From an uncultured Oscillospiraceae bacterium (GTDB taxonomy: Bacteria; Bacillota; Clostridia; Oscillospirales; Oscillospiraceae), in the NCBI GenBank assembly GCA_934660965.1, contig CAKUIM010000007.1:17358-81357 (forward strand): a DNA stretch of 64,000 bases, written 5' to 3'. The translations under genes were made by a program, and so were the position numbers. This document shows, piece by piece, positions 32,642-42,344 of this stretch. Under the pieces are notes generated by a model. That model was not told where the DNA came from. It saw only the letters and a list, made by a program, of their open reading frames with translations, and did not search any database. How positions within the stretch are numbered: position 1 is the first letter of the stretch; every line of letters begins with the position of its first letter.

Positions 32642-33076
32642 ATGAAAGCAGTGGTCACCCGGGTAAAAAATGCCCGCGTTGAGATCGGCGGCGCGGTGTG
32701 CGGCCAGATCGGCCAGGGCCTTCTGGTGCTGCTGGGCGTCGGCCCGGAGGACACCGAGGCCACCGCCGATAAAATGGCGGACAAGCTCTGCGGCCTGCGC
32801 ATTTTCGAGGACGAAGCCGGCAAAATGAACCGCAATCTCGCCGCCGTGGGGGGCGCGCTGCTCATCATCAGCCAGTTCACCCTCTATGCCGACACCTCCT
32901 CCCGCCGCCCCGGCTTCTCCGGCGCCGCCCGGCCGGAGCTTGCCATCCCCCTCTACGAGCGCGTCATGGCATCGTGCCGCGAGCGGGGCTTTGCCGTGGA
33001 GCACGGACAATTCGGCGCGGATATGCAGGTCTTTTCCCAGAACGACGGCCCCGTCACCATCCTTCTGGAGCTATAA
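32642..33076 (+). CDS. dtd: D-aminoacyl-tRNA deacylase
   Basis: A 144-residue DTD. It hydrolyses D-aminoacyl-tRNA (and glycyl-tRNA-Ala), preventing D-residue incorporation. Typical motifs are AVVTRVKNARVEI at the N-terminus, GLLVLLGVGPEDTE, the catalytic SQFTLYADT near residue 79, and the cross-subunit NDGPVTI near the end containing the Gly-Pro chirality filter. Length is standard. Its start ATG is 2 nt after GGGGGCGC and is probably coupled to the preceding gene. The pairing with an alanine-racemase-like gene hints at D-amino-acid metabolism. Confidence 0.94.
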   Translation: MKAVVTRVKNARVEIGGAVCGQIGQGLLVLLGVGPEDTEATADKMADKLCGLRIFEDEAGKMNRNLAAVGGALLIISQFTLYADTSSRRPGFSGAARPELAIPLYERVMASCRERGFAVEHGQFGADMQVFSQNDGPVTILLEL

Positions 33077-33118
33077 ATTCCTCTTGCACCATCAATCAAA
33101 AAGAAAGCTGGGTCCGGT

Positions 33119-35152
33119 ATGAAATACGCCCGCCTCTTCGCGCCCCTGCAGGTCAACTCCATGAAGCTGAAAAACCGCATCTGCATGACCGCCATCGACC
33201 TCAACTACTGTCCCGACGACGGCGGCGCCGTCTCTGAGCGGCTCAAGGCCTTCTACTTCCGCCGGGCGGAGGGGGGCGCGGGGCTGCTGACCATCGGCGG
33301 CTGCCGCATCGACGAGCACGGCGCGGGCTATGACATGGACTTTGTAAGCATCGCCGACGACCGCTACATTCCCGGCCACCGGGAGCTCACCGACGGCATC
33401 CACGCCCGGGGGGCCAAGGTCTCCCTCCAACTCTACCACGGCGGGCGCTACGTGGCCGCCCGGGGCCTGCGCGATGGGAACGTCCCCTTTGCCCCCTCCC
33501 CGGTCTACTCCACCTTCACCCACGAAACCGCCCCGGAAATGTCCCGGGAGGACATCCAGGCCGTCATCGCCTCCACCGCCGCCGCAGCCGCGCGGGCCAA
33601 ATCCGCCGGGTACGACGCCGTGGAGCTGCTGGGCTCCGCCGGCTATCTCATCTGCCAGTTCCTCTCGCCGCTGACCAACCTGCGCACCGACGAGTACGGC
33701 GGCAGCCTCGAAAACCGCCTGCGCTTCCCCCGGCAGCTCATCGCCGCGGTGCGCGCCGCCGTGGGGCCGGACTTCCCCCTCATCATGCGCATGGCGGGCA
33801 ACGACTTCATGCCCGGCTCCAACACCCTGCCCGACACCGTGGGCTTTTCCCGGGAGTATGAGAAGTGCGGCATTGACATGCTCAGCGTCACCGGCGGCTG
33901 GCACGAGACCCGCGTCCCCCAGCTGCCCGGCGAGGTGCCCGACACCTGCTACGCCTACCTTGCCCAGGCCATCCGGGAGGCGGTGTCCATCCCCGTCATT
34001 GCCGCCAACCGCATCCGCACCCCCTCCGAGGCGGAGACCGTTCTGGCCCTTGGCCAGGCGGACTGCGTGGGCATGTGCCGCACTCTGCTCGCCGACCCCG
34101 ACTGGCCCCGCAAGGCCATGGCCGGGGAGGAGACGGAAATCCGCCCCTGCGTGGGCTGCAACCAGGGCTGCCTTGCCGCCACCTTCTTCTGCAAGCCGGT
34201 GCAGTGCCTGGTCAATGCCGACGCCGGGCGGGAGGCTGCCCCCGCCGCCCCCCGTGCCGGGGCGGGCAAGTCACTGCTGGTCATCGGCGGCGGCCCTGCC
34301 GGACTGGAGGCCGCCCTGCGCGCCGCCCGCTCTGGCTGGCGAACCGAGCTGTGGGAGAGCAGTCCCCGCCTGGGCGGCCAGCTCCGCCTGGCCGGCGCGG
34401 CCCCGGGAAAAGAGGATTTTCTCGCCCTTATTCCCTACTACGAGACCATGCTGAAACAATACGGCGTCACTGTGCGCCTGGGCACGGAGGCCGACGCCGC
34501 CGCCATCGCCGCCGCCGGGTTCGACGCGGTGATCGTGGCCGCCGGCGCCCATCCCCGCGCCCTTCCCATGGACCTTCCCGGCCCGGACATCGTCTCCGCC
34601 TGGGACGTGCTCTCCGGCGCTGTCATCCCCGGAAAGCACGTGGTGGTGCTGGGCGGCGGCGCTGTGGGCTGCGAAACGGCCCAGTATCTCGCCCGCCAGG
34701 GCGCCCTCAACACCGAAAAGCTCTTCTTCCTGTCCGTCCACCACGCCGAGCCTCCCCAGCGCCTGGAGCAAATGCTCAACCATAGCGCCCGCACCGTCTC
34801 CATTGTGGAGGTGGCCCCCAAGGTGGGCAGCGGCTTCGACCCGGGCTGCGCCTGGCCGGTGCTCAAGGACCTCAAGCGCCTGGGGGTGGCGCAGTACACC
34901 CGGGCCTCCATTGTCTCCGCCGCAGACGGCTGCGTCACCGTGGAGCACGGCCCCGAGGGGGAGCGCCAGCGCCTTACCCTCCCCTGCGATACCCTCATCC
35001 AGGCCGTGGGCTCGGTGAGCAATACCGCACTCATGGCTTCCCTGGGTGAGGCGGGCATTCCCGCCGTGGCCATCGGGGACTGCGCCAAGACCGGCCGCGT
35101 GCTGGACGCCGTCCGCGCCGCTGCCGACGCCGTGGCCGCCCTCCCGGTCTGA
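33119..35152 (+). CDS. Old Yellow Enzyme-family NADH:flavin oxidoreductase, 2-enoate reductase type
   Basis: A 677-residue three-domain protein. An FMN TIM barrel occupies residues 1-340 (SLQLYHGGRY, FLSPLTNLRTDEYGGSLENR). A [4Fe-4S] motif follows (CVGCNQGCLAATFFCKPVQC, near 344-363), and then an FAD/NAD(P)H domain (LLVIGGGPAGLEAALRAARSG, VVVLGGGAVGCETAQ). This is the 2,4-dienoyl-CoA/2-enoate reductase and BaiCD/BaiH architecture; it reduces activated C=C bonds. Gut clostridia use such enzymes on bile acids, steroids or cinnamates, so the substrate is open. It follows dtd by 42 nt with only a weak ribosome site (AAGAAAG). Confidence 0.88.
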   Translation: MKYARLFAPLQVNSMKLKNRICMTAIDLNYCPDDGGAVSERLKAFYFRRAEGGAGLLTIGGCRIDEHGAGYDMDFVSIADDRYIPGHRELTDGIHARGAKVSLQLYHGGRYVAARGLRDGNVPFAPSPVYSTFTHETAPEMSREDIQAVIASTAAAAARAKSAGYDAVELLGSAGYLICQFLSPLTNLRTDEYGGSLENRLRFPRQLIAAVRAAVGPDFPLIMRMAGNDFMPGSNTLPDTVGFSREYEKCGIDMLSVTGGWHETRVPQLPGEVPDTCYAYLAQAIREAVSIPVIAANRIRTPSEAETVLALGQADCVGMCRTLLADPDWPRKAMAGEETEIRPCVGCNQGCLAATFFCKPVQCLVNADAGREAAPAAPRAGAGKSLLVIGGGPAGLEAALRAARSGWRTELWESSPRLGGQLRLAGAAPGKEDFLALIPYYETMLKQYGVTVRLGTEADAAAIAAAGFDAVIVAAGAHPRALPMDLPGPDIVSAWDVLSGAVIPGKHVVVLGGGAVGCETAQYLARQGALNTEKLFFLSVHHAEPPQRLEQMLNHSARTVSIVEVAPKVGSGFDPGCAWPVLKDLKRLGVAQYTRASIVSAADGCVTVEHGPEGERQRLTLPCDTLIQAVGSVSNTALMASLGEAGIPAVAIGDCAKTGRVLDAVRAAADAVAALPV

Positions 35153-35236
35153 TTTCTCGCATAAAAATAGCGGGGGCAGACGCTCAAGGCCTTCCTTGTA
35201 TAAGGGGAGGCCGCCCGCAAATCCCCTCCCCCACGC

Positions 35237-35273
35237 AAAAAGCGCCCGAACCATGCGGTTCGGGCGCTTTCCT
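35237..35273. terminator. Bidirectional terminator between the enoate reductase and BKACE genes
   Basis: Stem arms AAAGCGCCCGAACC/GGTTCGGGCGCTTT with loop ATGC, flanked by A- and T-rich runs. It resembles the hairpin at 13522-13556 closely, including the GAACCATGCGGTTC core. Confidence 0.82.
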
Positions 35274-35283
35274 TTTCCCCTTT

Positions 35284-36141
35284 TTACTTCTTGTACTCCG
35301 CGAGGGACCGGCGGGTGATGCCCAGCATCTCCCGGGCCTCGGCGGCGGTGGCGGGCTCGCGGCCCACCAGGCGGCCAAGGGCGGCGGCCCGCTCCACCAG
35401 CTGCACGTTGGTGGCCTTCACGCCGCGCTCCAGGTAGAGGTTGTCCTCCAGGCCCACGCGCACGCCGTCGGCGCCCAGGGCAAGGCCGGTGAGGAGCATG
35501 GGCAGATGATCCTTGCCGATGCCGGTGACGCTCCAGGTCCAGCCCTCGGGCAGCTTGCTGTGGAGGTACTGCAAATTCTCAACGCTGCCCTCCATAGCGC
35601 CCAGCACACCCAGCACGAACTGCACGTGGCAGGGGGTCTTGAGCACGCCCTTCTTCGCATAGGCGATGGCGTTGCCCAGCATGCCGTAGTCAAAGACCTC
35701 GATCTCGGGCTTGATGTCCAGCTCCTGGGTGAGCTTGCCGCACTCCACCAGAAAATCGGGGCTGTTCTCGAAGATGAGGCCCAGGGACCAGTTGAAGGTG
35801 CCCGCGTCGTAGGAGCACACCTCGGGGCGCAGGGCCTTGAGGTGGGCAAGGCGCTCCTCGGTGACGTAGGAGCCGCCGGAGGTGGTCAGATTCACAATGA
35901 TGTCCACCCCGGCCTTCTCGGTGGCCTCCTTCACGGCCTCGAAGGCATCCCGGAAGTACCCGGCGTCCATGGTGGGCTTGCCGTCCTTGTCGTGGACGTG
36001 GATGTGGACCATAGAGGCGCCGGCCTTGGCCACCGCCACGGTCTCTTCGGCGATCTCCTCGGCGGTGATGGGAATGTAGGGGGAGAGCTCCTTAGAGCCG
36101 GCGGTGCCGGTGATGGCGGCGGAAATGAGCAGTTTTTTCAT
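35284..36141 (-). CDS. Beta-keto acid cleavage enzyme (BKACE/Kce family)
   Basis: A 285-residue zinc TIM-barrel enzyme. The family condenses a beta-keto acid with acetyl-CoA to give acetoacetate plus a new acyl-CoA. Zn ligands His46 and His48 (VHIHVHD) and Glu232 (GLEDN) fit Kce from Candidatus Cloacimonas, as does NLTTSGG near 84-90 and FVLGVLGAMEG. In Kce, as I recall, Glu14 holds the amino group of 3-keto-5-aminohexanoate; here residue 14 is Ala. Lysine fermentation is therefore not favoured, and no kam/kdd genes are near. It follows the thiolase by 34 nt on the same strand. Confidence 0.88.
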   Translation of the reverse strand: MKKLLISAAITGTAGSKELSPYIPITAEEIAEETVAVAKAGASMVHIHVHDKDGKPTMDAGYFRDAFEAVKEATEKAGVDIIVNLTTSGGSYVTEERLAHLKALRPEVCSYDAGTFNWSLGLIFENSPDFLVECGKLTQELDIKPEIEVFDYGMLGNAIAYAKKGVLKTPCHVQFVLGVLGAMEGSVENLQYLHSKLPEGWTWSVTGIGKDHLPMLLTGLALGADGVRVGLEDNLYLERGVKATNVQLVERAAALGRLVGREPATAAEAREMLGITRRSLAEYKK

Positions 36142-36175
36142 GATCTTGTCTCCTTTTGGGTTTCTCTGTGCGCCC

Positions 36176-37384
36176 TTAGCGGCGCAGGTTCTCGATGAGG
36201 GTGGTGACGCCGTGGCCGCCGCCGCAGCAGGAGGAGAACAGGCCGTAACGGCCGCCCCGACGCTCCAGCTCCTTCATGGCGAACAGGCAGATCCGGGCAC
36301 CGGAAGCGCCGTTGGGATGGCCGAAGGCGATGGCGCCGCCGTTGGGGTTCCAGTTGGCCTGGTCGATCTTCTCGCCGCTCTGGTGCTCCATCTCCTTGAT
36401 GACGGACAGGTTCTGGGCGGCGAACGCCTCGTTGCACTCGAACACGTCCAGGTCGCTCACCTTCAGGCCCGCGCGCTTGAGGGCCAGCAGGTTGGAGTAA
36501 GCAGGGCCGATGCCCATCAGGCGGGGCTCCACGCCGTAATCGGCGCCGCACACCCACCGGGCATAGGGCTCGTAGCCCAGCTCCTTCGCCTTCTCGGCGG
36601 TCATCATCAGCACAAACGCAGCGCCGTCGTTCCGGCCGGAGGCGTTGCCAGCGGTGGTCACGCCGCCTTCACGGACAGCGCGCAGCTTGGTGAGGCCCTC
36701 CATGGTGGTCTCGCCGCGGACGTGCTCGTCCTCCGCGAAAATCTTGTCCGGAGCCTTCTTGCCGCCCTTGATGGTGATGGGCGCGATCTCATCCTTGAAG
36801 TAGCCCTTGGCAATGGCGCTGGCGGCACGCTGCTGGCTGCGCAGAGCGAACTCGTCGCACTCCTCGCGGGTGATGCCCCACTTGGCCGCCATGGTGTCGG
36901 AAACCTCGATCATGCTGATGTTCTGCTCGGGAGTGGGGGCCAGCTTGGAGGGGATGGGCAGAGGCGGAATAGCCTTGTAGGGCTGGATGGAGGTGGGGAA
37001 CTTCACCACCATCTGGCTATATGCCTCCATGCCGCCGGCGATCATCACGTCGGCCTCGCCTGCCAGCATCTTCCACGCCGCGTGGTTGATGGAGTCGATG
37101 GCGCTTCCGCACTGCATCTCAACGTAGGACGCGGAGGTCTCCAGCGGAAGCCCCGCGGCCAGCACCACATAACGGGCCGGGCCGCCAGCCTGGGCATCGC
37201 AGAAGGCGGAGCCGCAGAACAGCGAGTCCACCTTGCCGCCCCGCTCGTAAATCTTGGAGCGCTCCACCAGGGCCTTCACCGTCATGGCGCCCAGGTCGGA
37301 GGCATAGATGTCCCGCAGGCTGCCGCCCATCCGGCCAAAGCCCGTGCGCATGCCGTCTACAAATACGATCTCTCGCTTTTCCAT
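36176..37384 (-). CDS. Acetyl-CoA acetyltransferase / thiolase
   Basis: A 402-residue thiolase. The nucleophile Cys92 is in VEMQCGSAIDS, where canonical thiolases have NxxCxSG. The other active-site blocks are NEAFAAQ, NPNGGAIAFGHPNGASG with its His, and CCGGGHGVT with the second Cys. The enzyme could make or split acetoacetyl-CoA or a longer beta-ketoacyl-CoA. It is the first gene of the thl-BKACE unit and diverges from the sigma-54 activator gene. A Rex-like palindrome lies 42 nt upstream. ATG start with AAAGGAAC about 10 nt ahead. Confidence 0.92.
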   Translation of the reverse strand: MEKREIVFVDGMRTGFGRMGGSLRDIYASDLGAMTVKALVERSKIYERGGKVDSLFCGSAFCDAQAGGPARYVVLAAGLPLETSASYVEMQCGSAIDSINHAAWKMLAGEADVMIAGGMEAYSQMVVKFPTSIQPYKAIPPLPIPSKLAPTPEQNISMIEVSDTMAAKWGITREECDEFALRSQQRAASAIAKGYFKDEIAPITIKGGKKAPDKIFAEDEHVRGETTMEGLTKLRAVREGGVTTAGNASGRNDGAAFVLMMTAEKAKELGYEPYARWVCGADYGVEPRLMGIGPAYSNLLALKRAGLKVSDLDVFECNEAFAAQNLSVIKEMEHQSGEKIDQANWNPNGGAIAFGHPNGASGARICLFAMKELERRGGRYGLFSSCCGGGHGVTTLIENLRR

Positions 37385-37425
37385 CTTTCTTGTTCCTTTC
37401 CCGCCGGGCCGTCTCCTGCCCGGAT

Positions 37426-37443
37426 TTGTTATTTTTATAACAA
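37426..37443. promoter_or_regulatory. Rex-type operator between thiolase and activator genes
   Basis: A perfect 18-bp inverted repeat TTGTTAT-TTTT-ATAACAA; Rex consensus is TTGTTAA-N4-TTAACAA (6/7 in each arm). It covers a TATAAA that could be the thiolase -10 and lies 6 nt upstream of the activator's -35, so it could affect both genes. Confidence 0.65.
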
Positions 37444-37449
37444 TGCGTC

Positions 37450-37478
37450 TTGACTTTTCTTGAATTTTTTGTTAAAAT
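37450..37478 (+). promoter_or_regulatory. Promoter of the sigma-54 activator gene
   Basis: TTGACT and TAAAAT with a 17-nt spacer, 48 nt before the TTG start codon. Confidence 0.7.
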
Positions 37479-37526
37479 AGTCTGTAATTGTGAGTGTTTT
37501 GCCTGATTTCCAAGGAGGTCTTTGCT

Positions 37527-38927
<1,401 letters not shown>

Positions 38928-38945
38928 TCGGCCCGGGGTCGGAGA

Positions 38946-38985
38946 AGCTCTGCCGCCTGCGGTATGCGGGCGGCAGAGCTCTTTT
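38946..38985 (+). terminator. Terminator between the activator and hbd genes
   Basis: Stem AGCTCTGCCGCC/GGCGGCAGAGCT with a loop of about 11 nt, then CTTTTATG. It lies between convergent genes; the T-run serves the plus strand. Confidence 0.75.
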
Positions 38986-39006
38986 ATGCCGCCGGCCGGG
39001 CCCCGG

Positions 39007-39900
39007 TCAGTGTGGCAGAACGGGGTTGGGCCCCAGGCGGTTGCCCTTCTCGTCATAGAGATAGAAGCCCGCGCCGGACTTTTTCCCGCAGAAGCCCGCC
39101 TGCACCATCTTGCGCAGCAGCGGGGCCGGACGGTACTTGGAGTCGCCCAGCTGGCTGTGAAGGACCTCCATCACCGCCAGCTCCACGTCGATGCCCGCCA
39201 TGTCGACGAGCTCCAGGGGACCCATGGGATGGTTGCAGCCGAACTTCATGCCGTTGTCCACATCCTCCACGGCGCCGATCCCCTCGTCCACAATCTGGAT
39301 GGCTTCGTTGATCATGGGGTCGAGCATACGGTTAACAATAAAGCCGGGCATGTCCTTGGATACAATCATCACCTTGCCAAGCTTCGCCCCCACGGCGCGG
39401 GCCGTTTCCAGCGTCTCCTTGGAGGTGCGCAGGCCGCAGATAATTTCCAGCAGCTTCATAGCCGGCACCGGTGAGAAGAAATGCATGCCCACAAACCGCT
39501 CCGGATGGCTCACTGCACCGGCAAGGGCGGTGAGGGAGAGCGACGACGTGTTGGACGCGATCACCGCCTCCGCCGGGCAGATTTCCGCCACGGCAGAGAG
39601 CACGGCGCGCTTGGCCTGCTCGTTTTCATAGATGGCCTCGATGACAAGCTCGGCGTGGGCGCAGCGGGAGAGGTCAGCTGCGGCAGTCAGGCGGGCAAGG
39701 CAGCCCGCCCGCTCCTCGGCGGTCATGGCCCCCTTATCTACCCGGCGCTGAAGGCGGCCGGCAATGCCCGTCACCGCCCGCTGGAGGGCGGCGGTGTTTG
39801 TATCGTTGAGGGTCACTTCAAAGCCGCTCTGCAGGGCCACCTGAGCGATGCCGCTGCCCATCAGGCCGCTGCCGATGACAAAAATGTGGTTCACTTCCAT
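39007..39900 (-). CDS. hbd: 3-hydroxyacyl-CoA dehydrogenase
   Basis: A 297-residue NAD(P)-dependent dehydrogenase, of typical Hbd/PaaH length. Rossmann motif IGSGLMGSGIAQVA, then ELVIEAIYENEQAKR, the catalytic block NTSSLSLTALAG...PERFVGMHFFSPVPAMKLLEII (His-Glu pair), and GFIVNRML. The ATG is chosen 8 nt after AGGAGG; a GTG 9 nt earlier overlaps that site. Last gene of the eight-gene operon, 13 nt after the carnitine-dehydrogenase-like gene. It could interconvert acetoacetyl-CoA and 3-hydroxybutyryl-CoA, linking BKACE product to butyrate formation. Confidence 0.92.
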   Translation of the reverse strand: MEVNHIFVIGSGLMGSGIAQVALQSGFEVTLNDTNTAALQRAVTGIAGRLQRRVDKGAMTAEERAGCLARLTAAADLSRCAHAELVIEAIYENEQAKRAVLSAVAEICPAEAVIASNTSSLSLTALAGAVSHPERFVGMHFFSPVPAMKLLEIICGLRTSKETLETARAVGAKLGKVMIVSKDMPGFIVNRMLDPMINEAIQIVDEGIGAVEDVDNGMKFGCNHPMGPLELVDMAGIDVELAVMEVLHSQLGDSKYRPAPLLRKMVQAGFCGKKSGAGFYLYDEKGNRLGPNPVLPH

Positions 39901-39913
39901 GCGCTGCACCTCC

Positions 39914-40897
39914 TCAAATCAACTTATGGTAGCGCAGCAGCTCCAAAAGGCCCTTGTCCCGGAAGGCCTGAAGCTCAGCGTTGTCCCGTCCCGTCCCGGG
40001 CTCCCGCCGGGACATGATGTCCAGAATCTCGGCGGGCCAGTCGGTCTCAAAGTGCTTGTGGACCTCCTCGGGCCAGCGGTCCCAGGAGCACAGCTCGCCC
40101 AGCCATTTCTCGCTGGACTGGCCCATGGGGCCGCACATGGTGTTTTTGAAGCCGCCGTCGCCGCCGGTGAGCTGATAGACCATATAGGGACCCATCAGGG
40201 CGTAGCGCAGGCCGGGGCCGAAGGTAAAGGCGGTGTCCAAATCCTCCAGGCTGCATACGCCGCTGGAGACAATCTTGGCACTCTCCCGGAACAGGGCAAT
40301 CATCAATCGGGTGCCCACATAGCCCGGGGAGTTCTTGCGCAGCACCACCGGCTTTTTGCCAACGGCGCGGAAGAAGGTCAGGGCCTGATTGAGATAGTTC
40401 TCCCCCACCTTGGGGCTGATGACGATCTCCACCAGGGGCAGCAGGTAGACCGGCAGATAGGGGTGCGCGCCGATGACCCGCTCGGGGTGAGAGGCGTCCC
40501 GGGCAATCTCGCTGATCATGATGCCCGAGGTGCTGGAGGTGATAACGGCGTCGTCGCGGCACTCGGCCTCGATGCCCGCCAGGATGGTGCGCTTGAGCTC
40601 CAGATTCTCCGGGCCGTTCTCCAGAATGAGGTCGGCCCCCTCCACGGCGGCGCGCATGACGGTTGTGTACACCGGCAGGCCCTCAAGCTCCGCGCGCTGT
40701 GCGGCGGTGATGGCACCGTTTTCCTCAAAGAAGGCAAGGCCCTGGGAAATCAGCCCCTTGGCACGGTCCAGCGCCTGGGGCGCGGTGTCGTACAGGGTAA
40801 TTTCCCGCACGCCGTGGATGAGCAGATGGGTGGCCCAGCCCGCGCCGATGAGGCCCGAGCCGATGATGCCGACGTGGTAATCCTTATAGTCTTTCAT
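39914..40897 (-). CDS. L-carnitine dehydrogenase-like 3-hydroxy acid dehydrogenase
   Basis: A 327-residue protein of the 3-hydroxyacyl-CoA dehydrogenase superfamily, closest in motif to L-carnitine dehydrogenase and lambda-crystallin/gulonate dehydrogenase. It has GIIGSGLIGAGWATHLL, LILENGPENLELKR, TSSTSGIMISEI, HPYLPVYLLPLVEIV (the carnitine dehydrogenase-like block, not HFFNP) and SPGYVGTRLM. In known carnitine loci such an enzyme makes a beta-keto acid that BKACE then cleaves. The same chemistry is inferred here, but carnitine itself is not demonstrated. Operon gaps: 12 nt after livF and 13 nt before hbd. Confidence 0.82.
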   Translation of the reverse strand: MKDYKDYHVGIIGSGLIGAGWATHLLIHGVREITLYDTAPQALDRAKGLISQGLAFFEENGAITAAQRAELEGLPVYTTVMRAAVEGADLILENGPENLELKRTILAGIEAECRDDAVITSSTSGIMISEIARDASHPERVIGAHPYLPVYLLPLVEIVISPKVGENYLNQALTFFRAVGKKPVVLRKNSPGYVGTRLMIALFRESAKIVSSGVCSLEDLDTAFTFGPGLRYALMGPYMVYQLTGGDGGFKNTMCGPMGQSSEKWLGELCSWDRWPEEVHKHFETDWPAEILDIMSRREPGTGRDNAELQAFRDKGLLELLRYHKLI

Positions 40898-40909
40898 GGA
40901 TAGTCCCCC

Positions 40910-41614
40910 TTAAATGCCCAGATAGGCGTTGCGCAGCTGCTCATCCGCCAGCAGCTGGTCGGAGGTGCCGCTCATCACGTTCTGGCCGATCTCAATAACG
41001 TAGGCCCGGTTTGCGATCTCCAGGGAGGACATGACGTTCTGCTCCACCAGGAGGATGGTCATACCCGTCTTGTTGAGCTCCACCAGGGAGTCGAAGATGT
41101 CACCCACCACAATGGGTGCAAGACCCAGGGACGGCTCGTCGAGCATGAGAATCTCCGGGCACTGCATCAGACCCCGGGCGATGGCGCACATCTGCTGCTC
41201 GCCGCCGGACATGGAGTTTGCCATCTGGTTGCGCCGCTCATAGAGCTTGGGGAACATGGTAAAGCAGAAGTCCAGGTTCTCCTTGCGGCGCTTGCGGGCC
41301 TCCGGCAGGTAGGAGCCCACGAGAAGGTTGTCGTACACGCTTAAATAGGGGAAGAGTTTGCGCCCCTCGGGCACCTGGATGATGCCCTTTTTCACCCGCT
41401 CGTAAGCGGGCATCTTGGAGATGTCCTCCCCCTTGAACTCGATGCTGCCGTTCATGAGGCGGGTGGTGCCGGAAACGGTATTGATGGTGGTGGTCTTGCC
41501 CGCGCCGTTGTTGCCCAGAAGGGCCACGATCTCTCCCTCTTTTACTTCCAGGGAGACGCCGCGCAGCGCTTCCGAGCGGCCGTAATTCACATGGATATCA
41601 TTTACTTTCAGCAT
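40910..41614 (-). CDS. livF: Branched-chain amino acid-type ABC transporter ATPase (LivF)
   Basis: A 234-residue ATP-binding subunit. Walker A GNNGAGKTT, signature SGGEQQMC, Walker B ILMLDEPSLGLAP, switch LLVEQN. VPEGRKLFPYLSVYDNL is typical of LivF. The ATG is 7 nt after GGGGAG and overlaps the end of livG by 17 nt, implying translational coupling. It energises import with LivG through the LivHM pore. Confidence 0.93.
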   Translation of the reverse strand: MLKVNDIHVNYGRSEALRGVSLEVKEGEIVALLGNNGAGKTTTINTVSGTTRLMNGSIEFKGEDISKMPAYERVKKGIIQVPEGRKLFPYLSVYDNLLVGSYLPEARKRRKENLDFCFTMFPKLYERRNQMANSMSGGEQQMCAIARGLMQCPEILMLDEPSLGLAPIVVGDIFDSLVELNKTGMTILLVEQNVMSSLEIANRAYVIEIGQNVMSGTSDQLLADEQLRNAYLGI

Positions 41615-42344
41615 GCTTTTTCTCCCCAAAATACGATTGAATGACCAGCGGGTTCTGTGCCACCTCCGCCGGGGTGCCCTCGGCAATGAGCCTGCCCTGG
41701 TTGAGCACATACATCCGGTCGGAGATGTTCATGATGACCCGCATGACGTGTTCGATGATGATGACGGTGACGCCGCTTGCCCGGATGTCCTGCACCAGCT
41801 TCATAAAGGCCGGGTGCTCCTTGGGGTTGACGCCGGCTGTGACCTCGTCGAGCAATATGAGCTTGGGCTCGGTGGCCAGGGCCTTGGCGACCTCCATGCG
41901 CTTCATCTGGGTCAGGGTCAGGTTGTTGCCGCGCACGTCCTTGATGTCATAGAGGCCGGTGAACTTGAGCACCTCCTCGGCCTTGCGCTGGGCGTCCTCC
42001 TTCTTGGGGCAGCGCACGAAGGCACCCACCATCACGTTTGCCAGCACCGTCATGTTGGTAAAGGGCTGCACCAGCTGATAGGTCCGGCCGATGCCCAGCT
42101 TGCACACCTGGCTCGCCTTCTTGTTCTGGATTTCCTCGCCGTTGAAGATGATCTTGCCGGAGGTCACGGGGAGGGCGCCGGAGAGCATGTTGAACAGGGT
42201 AGTCTTGCCCGCGCCGTTGGCGCCGATGATGCCCAGGATCTCCCCTTCGTTTGCGTGGATGGTGATGTCCTCATTGGCGGTCAGGCCGCCGAACTTTTTG
42301 GTCACATGCTGGACATCCAGGATGACCTTCTGATTGTCAGCCAT
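41598..42344 (-). CDS. livG: Branched-chain amino acid-type ABC transporter ATPase (LivG)
   Basis: A 248-residue ATPase. Walker A GANGAGKTT, LivG-specific GIGRTYQLVQPFTNMTVLANVMVG, signature region NLTLTQMKRMEVAKAL (no canonical LSGGQ), Walker B LILLDEVTAGVNP, switch IIIEHVMRVIM. The divergent signature means ATP-sandwich behaviour may be asymmetric with LivF. It overlaps livM by 8 nt and livF by 17 nt. Confidence 0.93.
   Translation of the reverse strand: MADNQKVILDVQHVTKKFGGLTANEDITIHANEGEILGIIGANGAGKTTLFNMLSGALPVTSGKIIFNGEEIQNKKASQVCKLGIGRTYQLVQPFTNMTVLANVMVGAFVRCPKKEDAQRKAEEVLKFTGLYDIKDVRGNNLTLTQMKRMEVAKALATEPKLILLDEVTAGVNPKEHPAFMKLVQDIRASGVTVIIIEHVMRVIMNISDRMYVLNQGRLIAEGTPAEVAQNPLVIQSYFGEKKHAESK

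Noticed and set aside
29645..33010. An 1,121-codon minus-strand frame across hydA, the racemase-like gene and dtd
   Set aside because: It crosses a strong terminator and three conserved genes, and its composition is Gly/Ala/His-rich.
35284..36141. Lysine fermentation gene kce
   Set aside because: Family match is good, but residue 14 is Ala, not the Glu I recall from Kce, and no kamA, kamDE, kdd or kal genes are in the neighbourhood.
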